NCBI RefSeq assembly: GCF_030272615.1 | Contig: NC_081415.1 | Coordinates: forward strand, 371,321,667 to 371,385,666 | From: Cryptomeria japonica | Lineage: Eukaryota; Streptophyta; Pinopsida; Cupressales; Cupressaceae | Length of the DNA: 64,000 nt | Direction: 5' to 3' | Shown: one piece after another, positions 1 to 12,250 of the stretch | Layout: every line of letters starts with the position of its first letter | Numbering within the stretch: the first letter of the stretch is position 1 | The notes under the pieces: generated by a model | The model's database searches: none | The model's input: only the letters and a program-made list of their open reading frames with translations | Told to the model about the DNA's origin: nothing | Position numbers and translations under genes: made by a program

Positions 1-2225
1 TAGAATGAAATATTGCACTTTTTGACACTTAAGTAGCTAGGCATGAGTGGCTTGACTTATTGTCACTTTGTCAAGTTCCAAACATGTCAAACATACAAAT
101 GAGTTACTTGGGCACTATAAGTGCACAAAATTGCAAGGTCCAACATGGTCATCTAACGATGACTTGGCAGGTCTATTTTACAACTCATGAGGCACGAAAT
201 ATTTGTCCTCTCAACATTTTTTAACTTCACGAAAGTTCCATCATCCTTCTTAGCCCTTTATCCATCTTGTTCAGCCCCAATCTAGGTTCTAAGTACTTGC
301 ACACCTCCAAAGACCTTTTGTTGACCTTTAGTTGCAAGGTCACACAAGAAACCCTAGGGTCACTTGAGTGACCTAACTTAAGTTGTAGGGCCACACAGGT
401 GACCTGTTTTGACAAAATGGGTGACCCAAACCCTCAACAAAGATAACCCTATCATCTTTGGTGGACACAATTACTTCAATTCCATCTTTCCGCCATTTTT
501 TCTTGTGATTGAGAGTACATTCCACTCCTATTGAGCCTCTACTCCCCTTCACTAATTCTCACCTCCCTCAATTGAGAAGCTTCTAGCCTATTTATACTTC
601 CACTTCCTTTGGCATCATGGAGGTTGTTCACTTTTTGCTTATTAAACTTTCTAGAGGGAGGATGGCCATTCCTGCTTAGTAGCCAGTGTTTTACAAACTC
701 TCATTCTCTTCCTCAGTAATAGGATTGTGAATCACCTTTTAGGATTTAGCCCCAAACCACAACATTTTCATGCTCTTACAAAACTCCCATGCCTTTTTAG
801 GTTTTGTTCATAAGCTTCAGAGCTTCCTTTAACCTTCCAAATAATATCCAATATTCTCAAATCCAAAGTATCCAATCTTTCTCACTTTCATCAAAGAGTA
901 TCTATTGCCTTTAAAGGAAGATAAAGAAGTTGGACCTCCTGAGGACATATGCCAACACAGAATTCTTCAAAAGCTTATTGGAAACTTCATATTTTATAGA
1001 TTTTTTTGCTTAAGTAGATTTATTCTTAAATGATTTTAGATTAAAGCAGTAGTTAGAAAATCTCAATCTACCTAAGGGTGACAATATTCCATGTTTATCC
1101 TTGGTTAGAGTAGATTAAATTTAATTAAGTTTTAGTTGCATTATTAGAAAACCCTCAGATTTCAACACGAGGTAGCCAATAAATCAACTTTCAAACTATC
1201 ACACCAAAAACCAAACCAAAATAATTTATTACATTGCATATAAGAAAAGTCATATAATTGAATCCAAATAGAGAAAGATTTATATTCTGCAAGTAGTGTA
1301 ATTAGAAAATATTTAATTTCAAGAAAAACACAAAAATATAGATAGATTATTTCAGCATACATTTATATTAAATTGCATTTAAAGACATAATTCAAAGAAT
1401 CAAAAGCATGAAAACAACAAAAATAGAAAAAGCATAAGCCTTCAATAGCATCACAAAACATGCAACAACACTCAAGCAAACATCAAAATCAGAGAACACA
1501 TCAAATTCCTCAAAAGACTAACTCACGCAAAAATCCCCTTGTGGCTCTTCACTAGGCTTCTCACACCATTGTGTCTTGGAGTCCAAGAGGATTGGATTGC
1601 ATCCGGCTTCAGAGAAATAAGGGCCAAGCAACCAGTCCACCAGGCTATAGACCAAGCCTAGGTTTGGGAGCAAGCTTGGATATGGAGAGAAATAGAACAA
1701 GAGTTCGTGTTGAAAGGGTGTTTCAAGTACGAGGTCAATGTATCAACAACTTTTTCACAAACACTAACAAGAATTAAACATTATCCAGGAAACTGCAACC
1801 ACTAACATGACTTGCCCACTCACCAAATGCACAATGGCAGTGCATATCACATGTAATCTCTCATATGTGCACAATCAAATTTAACCAATTACAAGCATGC
1901 CCATGATGTTCATAGGTAGAACAGAGAAGATAGAATATGTCAGCAGCATGCAAGCACAACAAACAGGGCAGAAGCATAGGAGCATTTCACTCATCATTCA
2001 TAAAGAAAAAAGTAAAACAGTTCACATGGAGGTGCACTTGTTAGTGGCAAAGGGTTACCAATCAGTGCTCAGCCAACAAGGGTATTCAATTCAAAGTTGG
2101 TTAGCATTCTAGGTGGCAAAACTACCTCAATCTTCCACCTGCTCATAAGGGAGAAGTGGCAACAACATTATGAAACTCTGCAACCATTTTATTCCTTTTA
2201 GGCCCACCTTTTTATAGTTTGAACC
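1..2225. other. Intergenic DNA, no recognisable gene
   Basis: No ORF over about 70 codons, no conserved protein motif and no clear repeat boundary was seen on either strand. The DNA is AT-rich with short stop-free stretches that match nothing I recognise. It may be old, eroded transposon sequence. Confidence 0.5.
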
Positions 2226-2230
2226 ATTTT

Positions 2231-2455
2231 TATTAAATTAATATTATAATATTAATATAATGGTCATCTTAGTCATTTAGTTAGTATTTAGAAACTTTCG
2301 TTATGTCTTTTCTCTTTAGTTAGTTTATGAAGTTTCCTTTCTTTCTTTCATGTTTCTATTCTCGATCATTTCTGTTATGGAAAGATCATCTTGTAATTTT
2401 CTATATAAAGAGTATTCTTCTCCTTAATTAATTACAGCATTTAATTATCATTTCA
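2231..2455 (+). repeat. 5' LTR of the deleted Copia-like element
   Basis: Aligned by eye to 3083-3308 over its full length with scattered substitutions. It contains TATATAAAGAG (2402-2412), a likely TATA box, and ends in TTCA just before the primer-binding-site-like TGGTAT. Confidence 0.7.
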
Positions 2456-3082
2456 TGGTATGCTTGATTTTTTCCACAAAAATCAAAGAGTTTTATTTTC
2501 GTTTACTACTCATGATGGCCATGAGTAAAGTTTTTGAACTGACTAGGGGGTTTTGTACGATTGTCTCCTCAAAAATTGTGGATGGGTTTTCTAATTTTTC
2601 TCCACGCTATATCATGGAGGGTTTTGCACAATTTTCTCTTCAAAATCGTGATTTCGCTATTCGTTTTTTAAACATTTTTTTCACACAAAAATCATGCGTT
2701 ATTTCTCTGTTGGAGATTTTTTTTCTTTTTCCACAAAAAATCATGAAGGGTGTTGTTGTTCTCTGGGTTTTTTGATTTTTTTCCAAAAAAAATCATGATG
2801 GGTTTTTTGCATGAGTTTTGAGAAGCTGATCTTGGTGTCTTTGGATAAAGAGAGGGATGGCTTTATTACCCAACATCAGGTTGGAAGGATTGTGGTCGAC
2901 AAATTGTGGTAAGCTTGGTCATATCTAGAAGTTCTGCAGAACCAGGGAGGCTCTCAACAGGCTCATGTCACAGAGCATTCTGAGGAGAAGGGGGCAGTCT
3001 TCTATGCATTCATGGCCAAATGACCCACAAATTTTGTCTAGTCTTTTGTAGAGTAGTTAGTAGAAAGACCATTAAGGGAGGG

Positions 3083-3308
3083 TATTAAAATAATATTGTA
3101 ATATTGATATAATGGTCATCTTAGTCATTTAGTTAGTATTTAGAAACTTCAGTTTATGTCTTTTGTCTTTAGTTAGTTTTAAAAGTTTCCTTTCTGCCTT
3201 TCGTGTTTCTATTCTCAATCGTTTCCATTATGGAAAGATCGTCTCGTAATTTTCTATATAAGGAGTATTCCTCTCCTTAATTAGTTACATTATTTAATTA
3301 TCATTTCA
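3083..3308 (+). repeat. 3' LTR of the deleted Copia-like element
   Basis: Second copy of the 225-bp repeat at 2231-2455, preceded by a purine tract and followed by ATTTT, the candidate target duplication. Confidence 0.7.
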
Positions 3309-3906
3309 ATTTTTTCTTCCCTTGAAATGTGCCTAAACAGTGGCAAAACTATTTAAAATCAGTGCTCAGGCATAAAGTAAAGACCTAGGCCTAGTTTTCT
3401 GAAGTATTTGCCACCTATCATCCTACCCGCACACTTTTTAAGTGGCTTTGCAACTCCTAAACTCCAACCAAGCTCTAAAGCTAGCTTTTCAAAATTTCAC
3501 GCTTAAGTTCAGTTCCAAAAAGAAAAATCAGTTGAAACAGGGTGCCGTCCTATTCTTGGTCAATCTTAGTGCAAATTTGGTGTAATGTCCCCTAATTAGT
3601 TATACTTTAAATTAGCCTAAATTTGCCCAAATCTAAAATAGGTAATTAAGTTTATGGGAGTACCTTTGTATATTGTTTTCCTGCAACACAAAATTAGAGA
3701 ACATATATGAAGTAATACTTATAAACTGAAACATATGCTAATGAATTAGATTGAGTGATATAAACTTTTGATGTATTAATTATCATTAGTATCATATTTG
3801 TTAGATAAAATCAGATTGTAGGTTAGTTGCCATTCTTTATTATCCAATTTCTTAGTGCACTAGGGTAGGCTGGTTGGATAGGGTGTCCAAGAGACATCCA
3901 CCCTAG

Positions 3907-4103
3907 GCCCAAGAGCAGATGCTACATCCCTCTTGGCTCCATGTGGCAGGTGTTAAGCATCCATCATGGAGTGGCGTGCCCAGTGAGGTGTCCTATCGCC
4001 GTTCCCCCTTATCTCAACCACCTCCTCTCTTAAGCCCAAGAGCAGATGCTACATCCCCCTTGGCTCCATGTGGCAGGGGTTAGGCATCCACTATTGAGTG
4101 GTG
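3907..4103. repeat. Direct repeat, two ~71-bp copies
   Basis: The stretch beginning GCCCAAGAGCAGATGCTAC occurs at 3907-3977 and again at 4034-4103 with a few substitutions, separated by about 56 bp containing a pyrimidine-rich stretch. It lies inside the solo LTR. Confidence 0.8.
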
Positions 4104-4694
4104 TACTTGAGAGAAGGTCCCTCATATGTAATGAACCATTTATGTTATTCCAATTATATTCATTATTTAATTCTATTATGATAATCATAGTTGTCACAAA
4201 TCCCATTACATTATATTGTCATTAATGCTTCTTATTAGTATTAATTTGTATTAATCATTGTTTGCCATTATTCTCTTACAATATGATAACAAATTGTGCA
4301 AACTGAATTTGATTGCCTCATTCATCCTTGGGTTCATTGACAGAGGTGTAAATATAAATTGTGTTAAAACAGTGATATTATGTGAAATTGTCTTTAAATT
4401 GCTTCTTCATTTTTATGTTATTATTGCCATCAATTTAATTAACATTACATTCAGCAGTTCAGATTCAGTGATATACAAATATGATTATGATATGGAAGAT
4501 GTTATTTTATCATGTTATAATATTAGATCAAAAAGTACCAAATATGTACCTGTCATTGCTTGCTCCTGTTTCCTATCCCTGCTGGCAGCCTTGATAATCT
4601 CCTCTATTGTTATTGTTTAGTCATGTCAATCATTATTGGTTGTATGTTTAAGGATTCTGTCACTAATTTAACTAATCATTCTTCTATCTAATTG

Positions 4695-5943
4695 TGTAAT
4701 GTCCCCTTCTCGAGCATGATCTTCTCAGATGACCGTTGGCCTATTCTGGAGACTCGTAGGCTACTTGGACGGTTTGATTAGGGTTTCTTGTGTGGAGGTT
4801 GCAGTTGCTCGTGAATTGGTGTTTGAACTGCGGATTCCTTCTGGGTTTTCTGTGGGCTTCGCAGTGATATGTTTCTCTTGGCATTCTGAGCACTTTCTGG
4901 AATTTACTATTTTTAGTAAATTCTATTTCTGGCAGTGATCCTATTGGTCTCGGCACAGTTGACTTTCCTCTTCAGTCGACTCAATTGGTTTATTCAATTT
5001 TGGCCTTGGGAATGCAGTTTCGGAGAGATAAGTTCATTTCACTTAAATAACATTATATTTTAATGTTATATTTCCCCCCTTGGCCTAATCTCTTAACTTA
5101 ATGTTGTTTTAAAAGGGGTCTTTAAGGGGTGGCGCCATCATTGAGATTATTTTATAATTATTAAGGTTGAATTTAAGCCTTAAGTTGGACGCCAATACTT
5201 AAGTGATGAATTTAATTAAAAAGTCAAAATTGAAGCTTTGAAGAAAAAGACGCCATCTATTGGAGGATTAGGGTTTGGCTCTGAAAGGAAGATTAGGGTT
5301 TCGAGAAGGTCAACGGAAAATTATAAAAGGAAGCCTTTGGTTCTCTTTTCGTATCTTTTTTGTCTACAGGAATGTTATGCTGCTGGATTGGCTTTGGGAT
5401 TGCTTCGAGGAATGTACGCCTCCTAGCTTGGCATTGCTTCTCGCTTGAAAGATAGCGACTAGTGGTGAGATAGTGTAGTTTTGAGAGTTTGTATTGGGAT
5501 TTGTGCATTGCAATCAGCTTATGGCTTTCTAGTTCAGATTTATGCATATTAGAGAAATTCTGGAAATTGCATTTTCATTACAGCAGGTTGTCTTTTCATT
5601 CATAAGTCAAAAAATACCAAAAAGATCGTTCTGGGTATTGTTTAGATCCTTTTGTCTGGGAAGGGCGCACCTTTGTCTTAAGTTTCAGATTTTTTATAGA
5701 AGCATGGGATTTTTAAAGTAAAATCACCCCTTGCTGGGCCGTACCTTTTTGCTTGTCTTGGTTTTCGTGCATAAATTAAATAGAGACTTTTGATCAGCTT
5801 TTAGTGTCCTATCTTGGTCGCCATCTTCATAGGATCATATTGCATTTCGTCTGGTGGAATTTGATTGAGTTTGGAGTGAGTTGTGAGTGAATCTGTGAGT
5901 TACAGGGCTGCTGTTCATGCATGCGGAAAACAGGACTGTCACA
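4695..5943 (+). mobile_element. Probable nested LTR; right end uncertain
   Basis: TGTAATGTCCCC at 4695 repeats the terminus of the enclosing LTR, but the sequence after it differs. A TATA box (ATTATAAAAGG, about 5320-5330) follows 630 bp downstream, as in an LTR U3. The best right end I can find is CTGTCACA at 5943, where the flank AATCA matches the left flank AATTG at only three of five bases. The end coordinate is tentative. Confidence 0.35.
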
Positions 5944-6149
5944 AATCAGATTGTCAAGTTGGCTTAAATAATAGAGTTTTGATTTAAGCTTTATTACTCA
6001 GTGAAGGAAACTCAATAAATATTGTTGCAGCTCTATTCATCTCTTGATTCACATTGATAGCAAGGCATTATCTATCATATTGTAAGCTGGCAGTAGTACT
6101 GACAGCAGTTCATAATCTTGCTTTATCATTTTGTAATGCTCATCTCTAC

Positions 6150-6530
6150 ATTCTGTAATTGCTTTGTAATATCTTACATCTCCGCCCTATGGTAGCTCCT
6201 TTCCCACTCCGGGTCAGAAAGCACATTCTGGGTGTTGAGTTACTTTCAGCATTCTCGCTTATTTTCTGTAATTGCATTGTAATTCTTAGTATCTCCGTCA
6301 TATGGTAGCTCCCATTCCATCTCGGTTTGGAAAGCACATTCTTGACGTCGAGTTATTTCAGTTTATTAGTTGGTAGGGATCCTCTGACCACATGCTTGTC
6401 GTTCGCCGGCACATTCTTAGTTAGAGTTCTTTGTATCAGCATTTCTTTCAGATCCTCTGACCAATGCTCACCCCTTGCCCACATCGGGATCCTGGTGTAC
6501 ATTCTGGTTAGAGTTGCTTCAGCATCGTTT
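6150..6530. repeat. Degenerate ~110-bp tandem repeat
   Basis: Units share CTGTAATTGC, ATCTCCG, ATGGTAGCTCC and AAAGCACATTCT in the same order at about 6152 and 6266. Two shorter, more diverged units with GATCCTCTGACCA and ACATTCT follow to about 6530. All lie within the LTR at 3581-7341. Confidence 0.65.
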
Positions 6531-6719
6531 TGGTTTAGAGCTAACCTTAACGGGTGCGTTTTGTTTGTAACTTGCAATTGAAAAAACAAAAAATTTGGCT
6601 CGGAATATTTCAGATTGTTCTTCCTTAAGGCAGTGATACAGTGATACCCTTAATTGCAATCATTATCGGTTGCTCACAATAAAACGTGAATATATTAAAA
6701 ACTCCTCTAACCAGAATAT

Positions 6720-6753
6720 TGGAGGGGGGGAGAGGAGGGGTGGAGAGGGGGGA
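6720..6753. repeat. G-rich purine tract
   Basis: About 34 nearly all-purine bases with G runs of seven, four and six on the plus strand, within the LTR at 3581-7341. It could form a G-quadruplex or be an old polypurine tract, but no LTR start follows it. Confidence 0.6.
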
Positions 6754-7143
6754 ATATGACAGTATGAACATTATAAGGTTTCATATTAAACATACATATT
6801 AAGCGCATTCCTATGCAAACCACCAAGGACAAAGATGTTCCTGCCTGTAACTTAATAACAGTTCTGATCTGAACTGATCGATGATGATGTTACTGGATGA
6901 TTTGCTTCCTTTCCTTTATCTCTCTCAATGTGAGGGAGAGGTCACACCTCTTCATCATGTATGCCCTTTGACAGGAGACACACTCTTTCACCATTAGCAC
7001 TCTTTAAAAGAGTGCAACTCATCATTATTTCTGCCCTATGAAAGGGACACAACCTTTCACAATCAGACATGCACTTCTTATTTAAGTCAGTTCTGCACTT
7101 CTGATTCCCTAAATTATCCCCTCTCAAATGAGGCTCTCTTCTC

Positions 7144-7155
7144 CATTTTATACCT
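7144..7155 (-). promoter_or_regulatory. Likely LTR TATA box (minus strand)
   Basis: GGTATAAAATGG on the minus strand lies about 190 bp inside the right-hand terminus of the solo LTR 3581-7341. Downstream on that strand the sequence is GC-richer and leader-like. This is the main reason for orienting that LTR leftward. Confidence 0.45.
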
Positions 7156-7346
7156 CATATTTGGGAGAGTCACAACTTATCATTTCATGCTCTTTGTCCA
7201 TTCATTAACTTAATTAAATTTTTAATTTTATTTAATTATATTCTTTTATATTTTCATTTTAATTTTACTTTTGTTCTTTTAAATTTTAATTTTATTATTA
7301 ATATTTACCATTAAATTCTATTTCAAAGTGGGGACATTACATTTGG

Positions 7347-8757
7347 GCAAGGAAACTCGTATACATGAGAGTCAAACCCCTTTCATACACTCAAAAAAAC
7401 AATTTTCATATATGGATCATAGCAGAAATAGGAGCTATTTTTCTGATTTTTGCAGGGGGTTTCCAAGACTAGCAGCTGTGTTCCAAGAATCTTCAACAGT
7501 GATGAGAAAGAGGTCAGAATGTAACAGCAGAAACAAAGGCTTTCCATGTATAGTTTCAGCGGAGGGTTTTGGAAATCCCACTACAATATCACGGATTTAT
7601 GGTTTGTTTGAGTAGATTCGCATTAGGGTTTAGCTATGGTGAAAAGAAGTATATGTGCTACTTTCTAAGTGTTCTAACCACCATGGTGTTCATGTGATAT
7701 CCTCATATTATCAAATAATAGTGATTTATATCTGAATATGCTTATACATCAATTATTTAATTATGAGTTTATTATTCATTCAAATTAAAGATATGAATGA
7801 ACCTCCTTAGTATTAAATAATCAAACTCATCAATAAACAGATTACTAATATGCCTTCATATTAATATTACATATCACATATTAATAATCTTATTAATATC
7901 AAATATTCATTAAATAATTATTAAACAGTAACAATTAATATTAATTTGCAATTATAATTACAAACAATAATATTCACACTAATTATTAATAGTCACAAGA
8001 AATATTTATTACAATCAATAATTACTATTATATAATATTTATTAAATAGTCACATAAATATTAATTTGTGTTAATTACAATCAATAATAATTGGTAAGAA
8101 ATATTCACAAATAGTATCGGTAAACATCATGGTTAACCGATGCTTATTTGGAATCACCGAAGTGGTGTAGTGCAAAGGCTGCAATCTAATAGACACATTG
8201 TTTTACAGTTTCTTGTGGAGAGACATGTCCATTGAACACTTTAAATAGGATGGTCTCTCTCCCAGCCAAGGTAGCACGTAAGAAAGAGGAAATAAAGAAA
8301 AAGGTCAGCAGTCCCACGGTCTGTGCTGGTAAGAATATGGTCAACAAAGATTATAGTGGGATGTTACTAATATAATAAGAAGCTGTTAATAAAATAAAAT
8401 ATTGTTAACACAACATGATGCTGTTAAAATAATATAATACTGTAAATACAGTATAATCCTATCAATATAATTTAATACTGCTCATACAATTTAATACAAT
8501 TAGTGTGACATAAGAGGGGAGAATAGGAGACTGATAAGACAATACTTATATATGTCTGATTATAAGAGGACTGTCAATGGGATGAATATAGAACTGGAAA
8601 CTCATTCTGTCTCTTAATCATAAGGATCGATATTTAAGGAGAAACAATAAGTCTGGCAAACAGTCACAATAAGAGATAGATATCTGAGTATAAGTAGCAA
8701 GATAATCAGCAGTCTTATATATTGATAACATGCATAATGGAATATATTAATAATTTG
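7347..8757. other. AT-rich intergenic DNA
   Basis: Between two solo LTR insertions. From 7690 to 8120 the sequence is very AT-rich with repeated ATTAATAATT-type words. No gene or transposon protein was recognised. A 95-codon open stretch at 7328-7615 straddles the LTR end and has no recognisable motif. Confidence 0.5.
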
Positions 8758-9539
8758 CATAGTGTTGTGACGTTTTCACACATCACCCCATTGCAAATGG
8801 GGACCCCCTACTTTTTAGGCCTTTACAGTTTTTTGGCTATGTTTTTGGGGTCTTTTCGCGGCAATCTCGTCAGTCTCTTTGCCTCGCAGGCGTTTGGGGG
8901 TCACTTTGGTTATGTCTGCTCTTCGTTCGGGCCAATTTGGTGAAGTCTAGGGCTCGTTTTGACAATTTAAGGGTCTTTGCCTTTAGTCCTAGATTTTAGG
9001 GGGTTTTGTTAGGGTTTTTGAAAAAATGAATACAGAACTGGAATCGAGACCCTTCAAGGAACCTCCCAGTAAAATTTGAGCGAAATCGGAGTAACTTTCT
9101 ATTTTTAGAAAGTTCCTATTTTTTAGGGATCTTCCTACATCCCAGATTGTCTTCATTTGGCCAAAAATCAAACTTCTCTTTTTAGTAATTTCTATTTTTA
9201 GTAAGTTTCTATTTATAGTAAGTCATATGACGTCCTGTTTTGGGGTCTAACACTGGTATTTTAAAAAGTTTCTATTTTTGGAAAGTTTGTTTTTAACAGG
9301 ACCATTCAAGCAGGCAATGAAGATTGAACATTCACGACTATTTCTAAATCCGGAAAGCCAAAAGCAGACAGAGTGATCACACAAATGGCTAAGTGTTGGC
9401 ATCAAGTCTTGAAGTGGAAAGCTCAAAAAAATATTCAAGTCTGGAAAGCAAGGAGAAAAATCCTTCGTCAAACTCAAAATACACCTAAATGGAGGAGTCT
9501 GGCATCAGGGAAGGATAAAAATATTGAAATTCCTTCCAC

Positions 9540-10660
9540 AGAGCAAAATGGCGCCCTAGTGCAAGATGGGCGCCAAGCTCAACTGAGCTTGGAAATCATG
9601 AAATTGAGGAAATCCATTGCAAAGTGATTTTGGTGCCCAAGGTTGGAGGTGGGCGCCAAAGTAAGGGTGCCTTGGAAATCGAAGAAAACTTTAGAATTCC
9701 CTCCCTAAGTGCAAACAATGCCCATGCCAAACCAAAAGCGCTAAAGGTAAGGGTATCATGGAAAAGTCAAGAAATTGTGAATTCCTTCACACATGGAGAA
9801 TTGCGCCTAGAGAAGAGGTTACGCACCAAAACTGTAGGGTATTGGAAAATGAACAACTTGTGAAATTCCTAGGCAAAGTGTCATCAGCACCCAAGGTAGA
9901 AGATAAGCGCTAAAGTGAAGACTCCAGAGAAAAGTAAAATATGGAGGAATTCCTTCCTGAAGTGAAATTTGCGCCCATGTCTCATGGGAAGGTGCCAAAA
10001 TAGACAGAGCGTGGAAGGAAGAAGAAACGAGAATTTCCTTCCTCCGCATGGAAATGCGCCCAAGGTGAGATCAAGGCACCAAAGTTGAGTTAACAAACAA
10101 AATCCAAAATCCTTCCCTACACACAAATAGCGCCCAAGGAAGAATCAAGGTGTCAAATCCAAGGGGTCCTAGAAAATGAGCTAAGGTGTCAAAGTAGACA
10201 GAGCGTGGAGAATGGAGTGAATTCCAAATTCCTTCACACATGGAGAATTGCACCTAGGGGAGAAGGTTGGGCGCTAAAATTGCAAGGTCTTGGAAAATGA
10301 ACAAACATCAAATTCCTTCCTTAGAAGAAATTAGCGCCCAAGGTGAGATTAAGGCACCAAATCCACCATACCTTGGAAAAGTGAAAATATTGTAAATTCC
10401 CTCTCCAAGTGAAAATTACGCCCAAGTCTGAGGGTGGGCACTAAAATGAGGGGTCCATGGACAATCAAACAAACTTCAAATTCCTCCTCCACATGCAAAA
10501 TGCACCCTAGAGGTGGATCTGGCGCCAAAATCAACTCTCCATGGAAAATGCAGAAGGGATGAAATTCCATGATATAATGAAATTCACACCCAAGTCAAGG
10601 AAAGGATATCAAAGTTGCTAAGGCATCGAAATGAGGAAATTCCTTCACACTGTGAATCCC
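9540..10660. repeat. ~84-bp minisatellite, about 13 units, inside a solo LTR
   Basis: The paired boxes GCGCCCAAG and GGCGCCAAA recur about 22 bp apart. The first box falls near 9550, 9631, 9717, 9803, 9887, 9970, 10055, 10130, 10250, 10332, 10418, 10500 and 10588, so the period is 81-88 bp with two irregular steps. Each unit also carries AAATTCCTTC and GGAAAATG. Several open frames across the region are by-products of the repeat, not genes. Confidence 0.85.
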
Positions 10661-11428
10661 AAGTCCAAGATGAAAATTTCCAAGGCGAAGGGGAATTTGG
10701 AGGTCAAGAAAGGAAAGGAAAAGCAAAAATCCCCTCGAGAAAAATTTTAAAATTTCCATTTTAGCAACCAAATCTCATCAGAATTTGATATTTTTTTGTA
10801 GATTTGGAATCGTAAGAGATTTCTCTCTCCTGGACCCAAGTCCTAAATTTAAGGAAAATTCCTAAAAAATAGGAGATGATGGAAAAGTTTGGAAAATCTC
10901 CTCCAAGGTGTGGAAAGTTCAAAACTTCAAGAAAATGTTTCCAGTCAAAGATTCTCTCTCCGGAAGTTTTCTCTCTCCAAGGGTTTCTCGCCAAGTGGCA
11001 GCCAGGTCAACATATATTGAATTAATGACAGATTCCTTTTGCATGTGGTCGTCACATCCGGAGATGATGGTGCATTTATGGTTTCATGGTGGCATATTTA
11101 TTGCTGAAATGTTTGACCAAGTGGCCGCTGAGTCAATGCATGGCAGGGTGGTGGAGCATCTTTTGCATGTTGTCATCGCATGCGAGAAAGGTGGACAATT
11201 ATGACAACATGGCAATTTTGCATGTAGAATATTCAGTGCATGTGGGCGAATTTGGTAAAGATGGTGCATTTAATGCACAAATGGATGCTATTTTGGGTAC
11301 TTTCGAATTAATTGTATAAGGGCATGATGGGTTATTAATTGTTGATTCCCACCTTGTTGCATCATGTGTGGGGAATCTTTTAGGGAAAACCCTAATTAGG
11401 GTTTTGCAAGTAATCATGGCATGAAGCC

Positions 11429-11436
11429 TATATAAA
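11429..11436 (+). promoter_or_regulatory. TATA box of the 3.48-kb LTR
   Basis: TATATAAA followed by GGGGTGACCCCCC. It sits about 2.67 kb from the LTR start and 0.8 kb from its end, the usual relative position for the U3/R boundary. Confidence 0.55.
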
Positions 11437-12250
11437 GGGGTGACCCCCCTCATTTGAAAGCAGGGGAGACTTGTATGAAATTGTTGCGATAAGTTTTGAG
11501 ATAATAACAGTGAAACATTGTTCTTTGATGGTGTCCACTTAAGTTATTTTTTCGAAGTTTGCATGGTTTCACCCTCCTCACTTAGAGTAGAAGTAATATA
11601 GTGCTTTGATTTCAATGGAAAATGTAATGGTGTTCGATGAATTTCCATGGTTCATACTTTTTGCATCTTGCCGATTGTAAGTTGCAGTGTAAAGTTAGCT
11701 TGAACCCCCAAATTTATGCTAAGTTCGATTGTGAATAGTCGTTTGGATTGCGTCGTGTTGGGTATTCAAATGCACTTTCTCAATGTGAAAATCCTTCAAC
11801 ATCCTCAGAAGATTGTACCAGTTCTTGCAGAGTTGTAGTTGATCTTGGCGAAGCAGAGCTTGGTTTATCTAGAATTTGTCCACCAAAGCACTATTCATTG
11901 ATATCATTGCCCTTAGGAGTAGATTTAGATCCTTCTAAACCTTTTCCCCTTTATTTTCAGTTCATTTTAGTCCGTTTGAAGAAGCATCACAGAATCACCA
12001 TATCTGATGATGGAGTTCCAGCCACAGCAAAGAAGTGAAAGAGCAATCCAGACATAAGGCCCCTTGGATTACCAGCATATCACATCTGCTAACTAAGTCG
12101 CGTCTGAAGCATAAAGGAACCTTGGAGTTAGCCATTTAATCTTTTTGCAATCTTAGCATACGGCCTAACCTTGATCAAGAGAGAGTAAGGTGACCGTTGG
12201 TAACTTTATTTTGTGTTCGGGGTTGTCATAAAAAACACGTCAACACATAG

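Larger units (their letters stand above)
2231..3308 (+). mobile_element. Deleted Copia-like LTR element with two short LTRs
   Basis: Two ~225-bp direct repeats (2231-2455 and 3083-3308) flank about 630 bp. The first is followed at once by TGGTAT, the start of the initiator-Met tRNA primer-binding site usual in plant Copia elements. The second is preceded by a purine tract (ATTAAGGGAGGG, 3071-3082). The interior holds a gag zinc-knuckle remnant near 2900-2945 (residues NCGKLGHI, a stop, then KFC) with the first Cys lost, and nothing of integrase or reverse transcriptase. A 5-bp ATTTT occurs on both sides (2226-2230, 3309-3313). The LTRs begin TATT rather than TG, so the exact left edge is uncertain. 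Inferred to be an internally deleted, non-autonomous copy. Confidence 0.72.
3581..7341 (-). mobile_element. Solo LTR (family TGTAATGTCCCC) with a probable nested insertion
   Basis: The block starts TGTAATGTCCCC and ends with its exact reverse complement GGGGACATTACA. It is flanked by a perfect 5-bp duplication TTTGG (3576-3580 and 7342-7346), the signature of an LTR-retrotransposon insertion. No gag, protease or pol coding sequence lies inside. A TATA-like GGTATAAAATGG on the minus strand (about 7144-7155) followed by a plausible leader suggests the LTR reads right to left. A second TGTAATGTCCCC terminus at 4695, followed by unrelated sequence, points to another LTR inserted inside. The long span therefore probably combines two elements. 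Confidence 0.75.
8763..12245 (+). mobile_element. 3.48-kb solo LTR with CATAG target duplication
   Basis: Begins TGTTGTGACGTTTTCACA and ends GGGGTTGTCAT...CGTCAACA, an imperfect inverted terminal match of about 27 bp. It is flanked by a perfect 5-bp duplication CATAG (8758-8762 and 12246-12250). A TATA box (TATATAAA, 11429-11436) is followed by leader-like sequence, consistent with U3-R-U5 order on the plus strand. No gag or pol sequence is present. Most of the U3 is a ~84-bp tandem repeat (9540-10660). It belongs to a different family from the TGTAATGTCCCC LTRs. Confidence 0.88.

Noticed and set aside
4258-4620. 120-codon hydrophobic frame with membrane-like segments
   Set aside because: AT-rich, inside a solo LTR, no family resemblance; a chance frame is more likely.
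4695-7341. A single LTR running from the inner terminus 4695 to 7341
   Set aside because: Flanks AATTG and TTTGG do not match, whereas 3581-7341 has a perfect TTTGG pair.
9373-10570. Series of 70-84-codon frames on both strands
   Set aside because: Produced by the ~84-bp minisatellite in the LTR, not genes.
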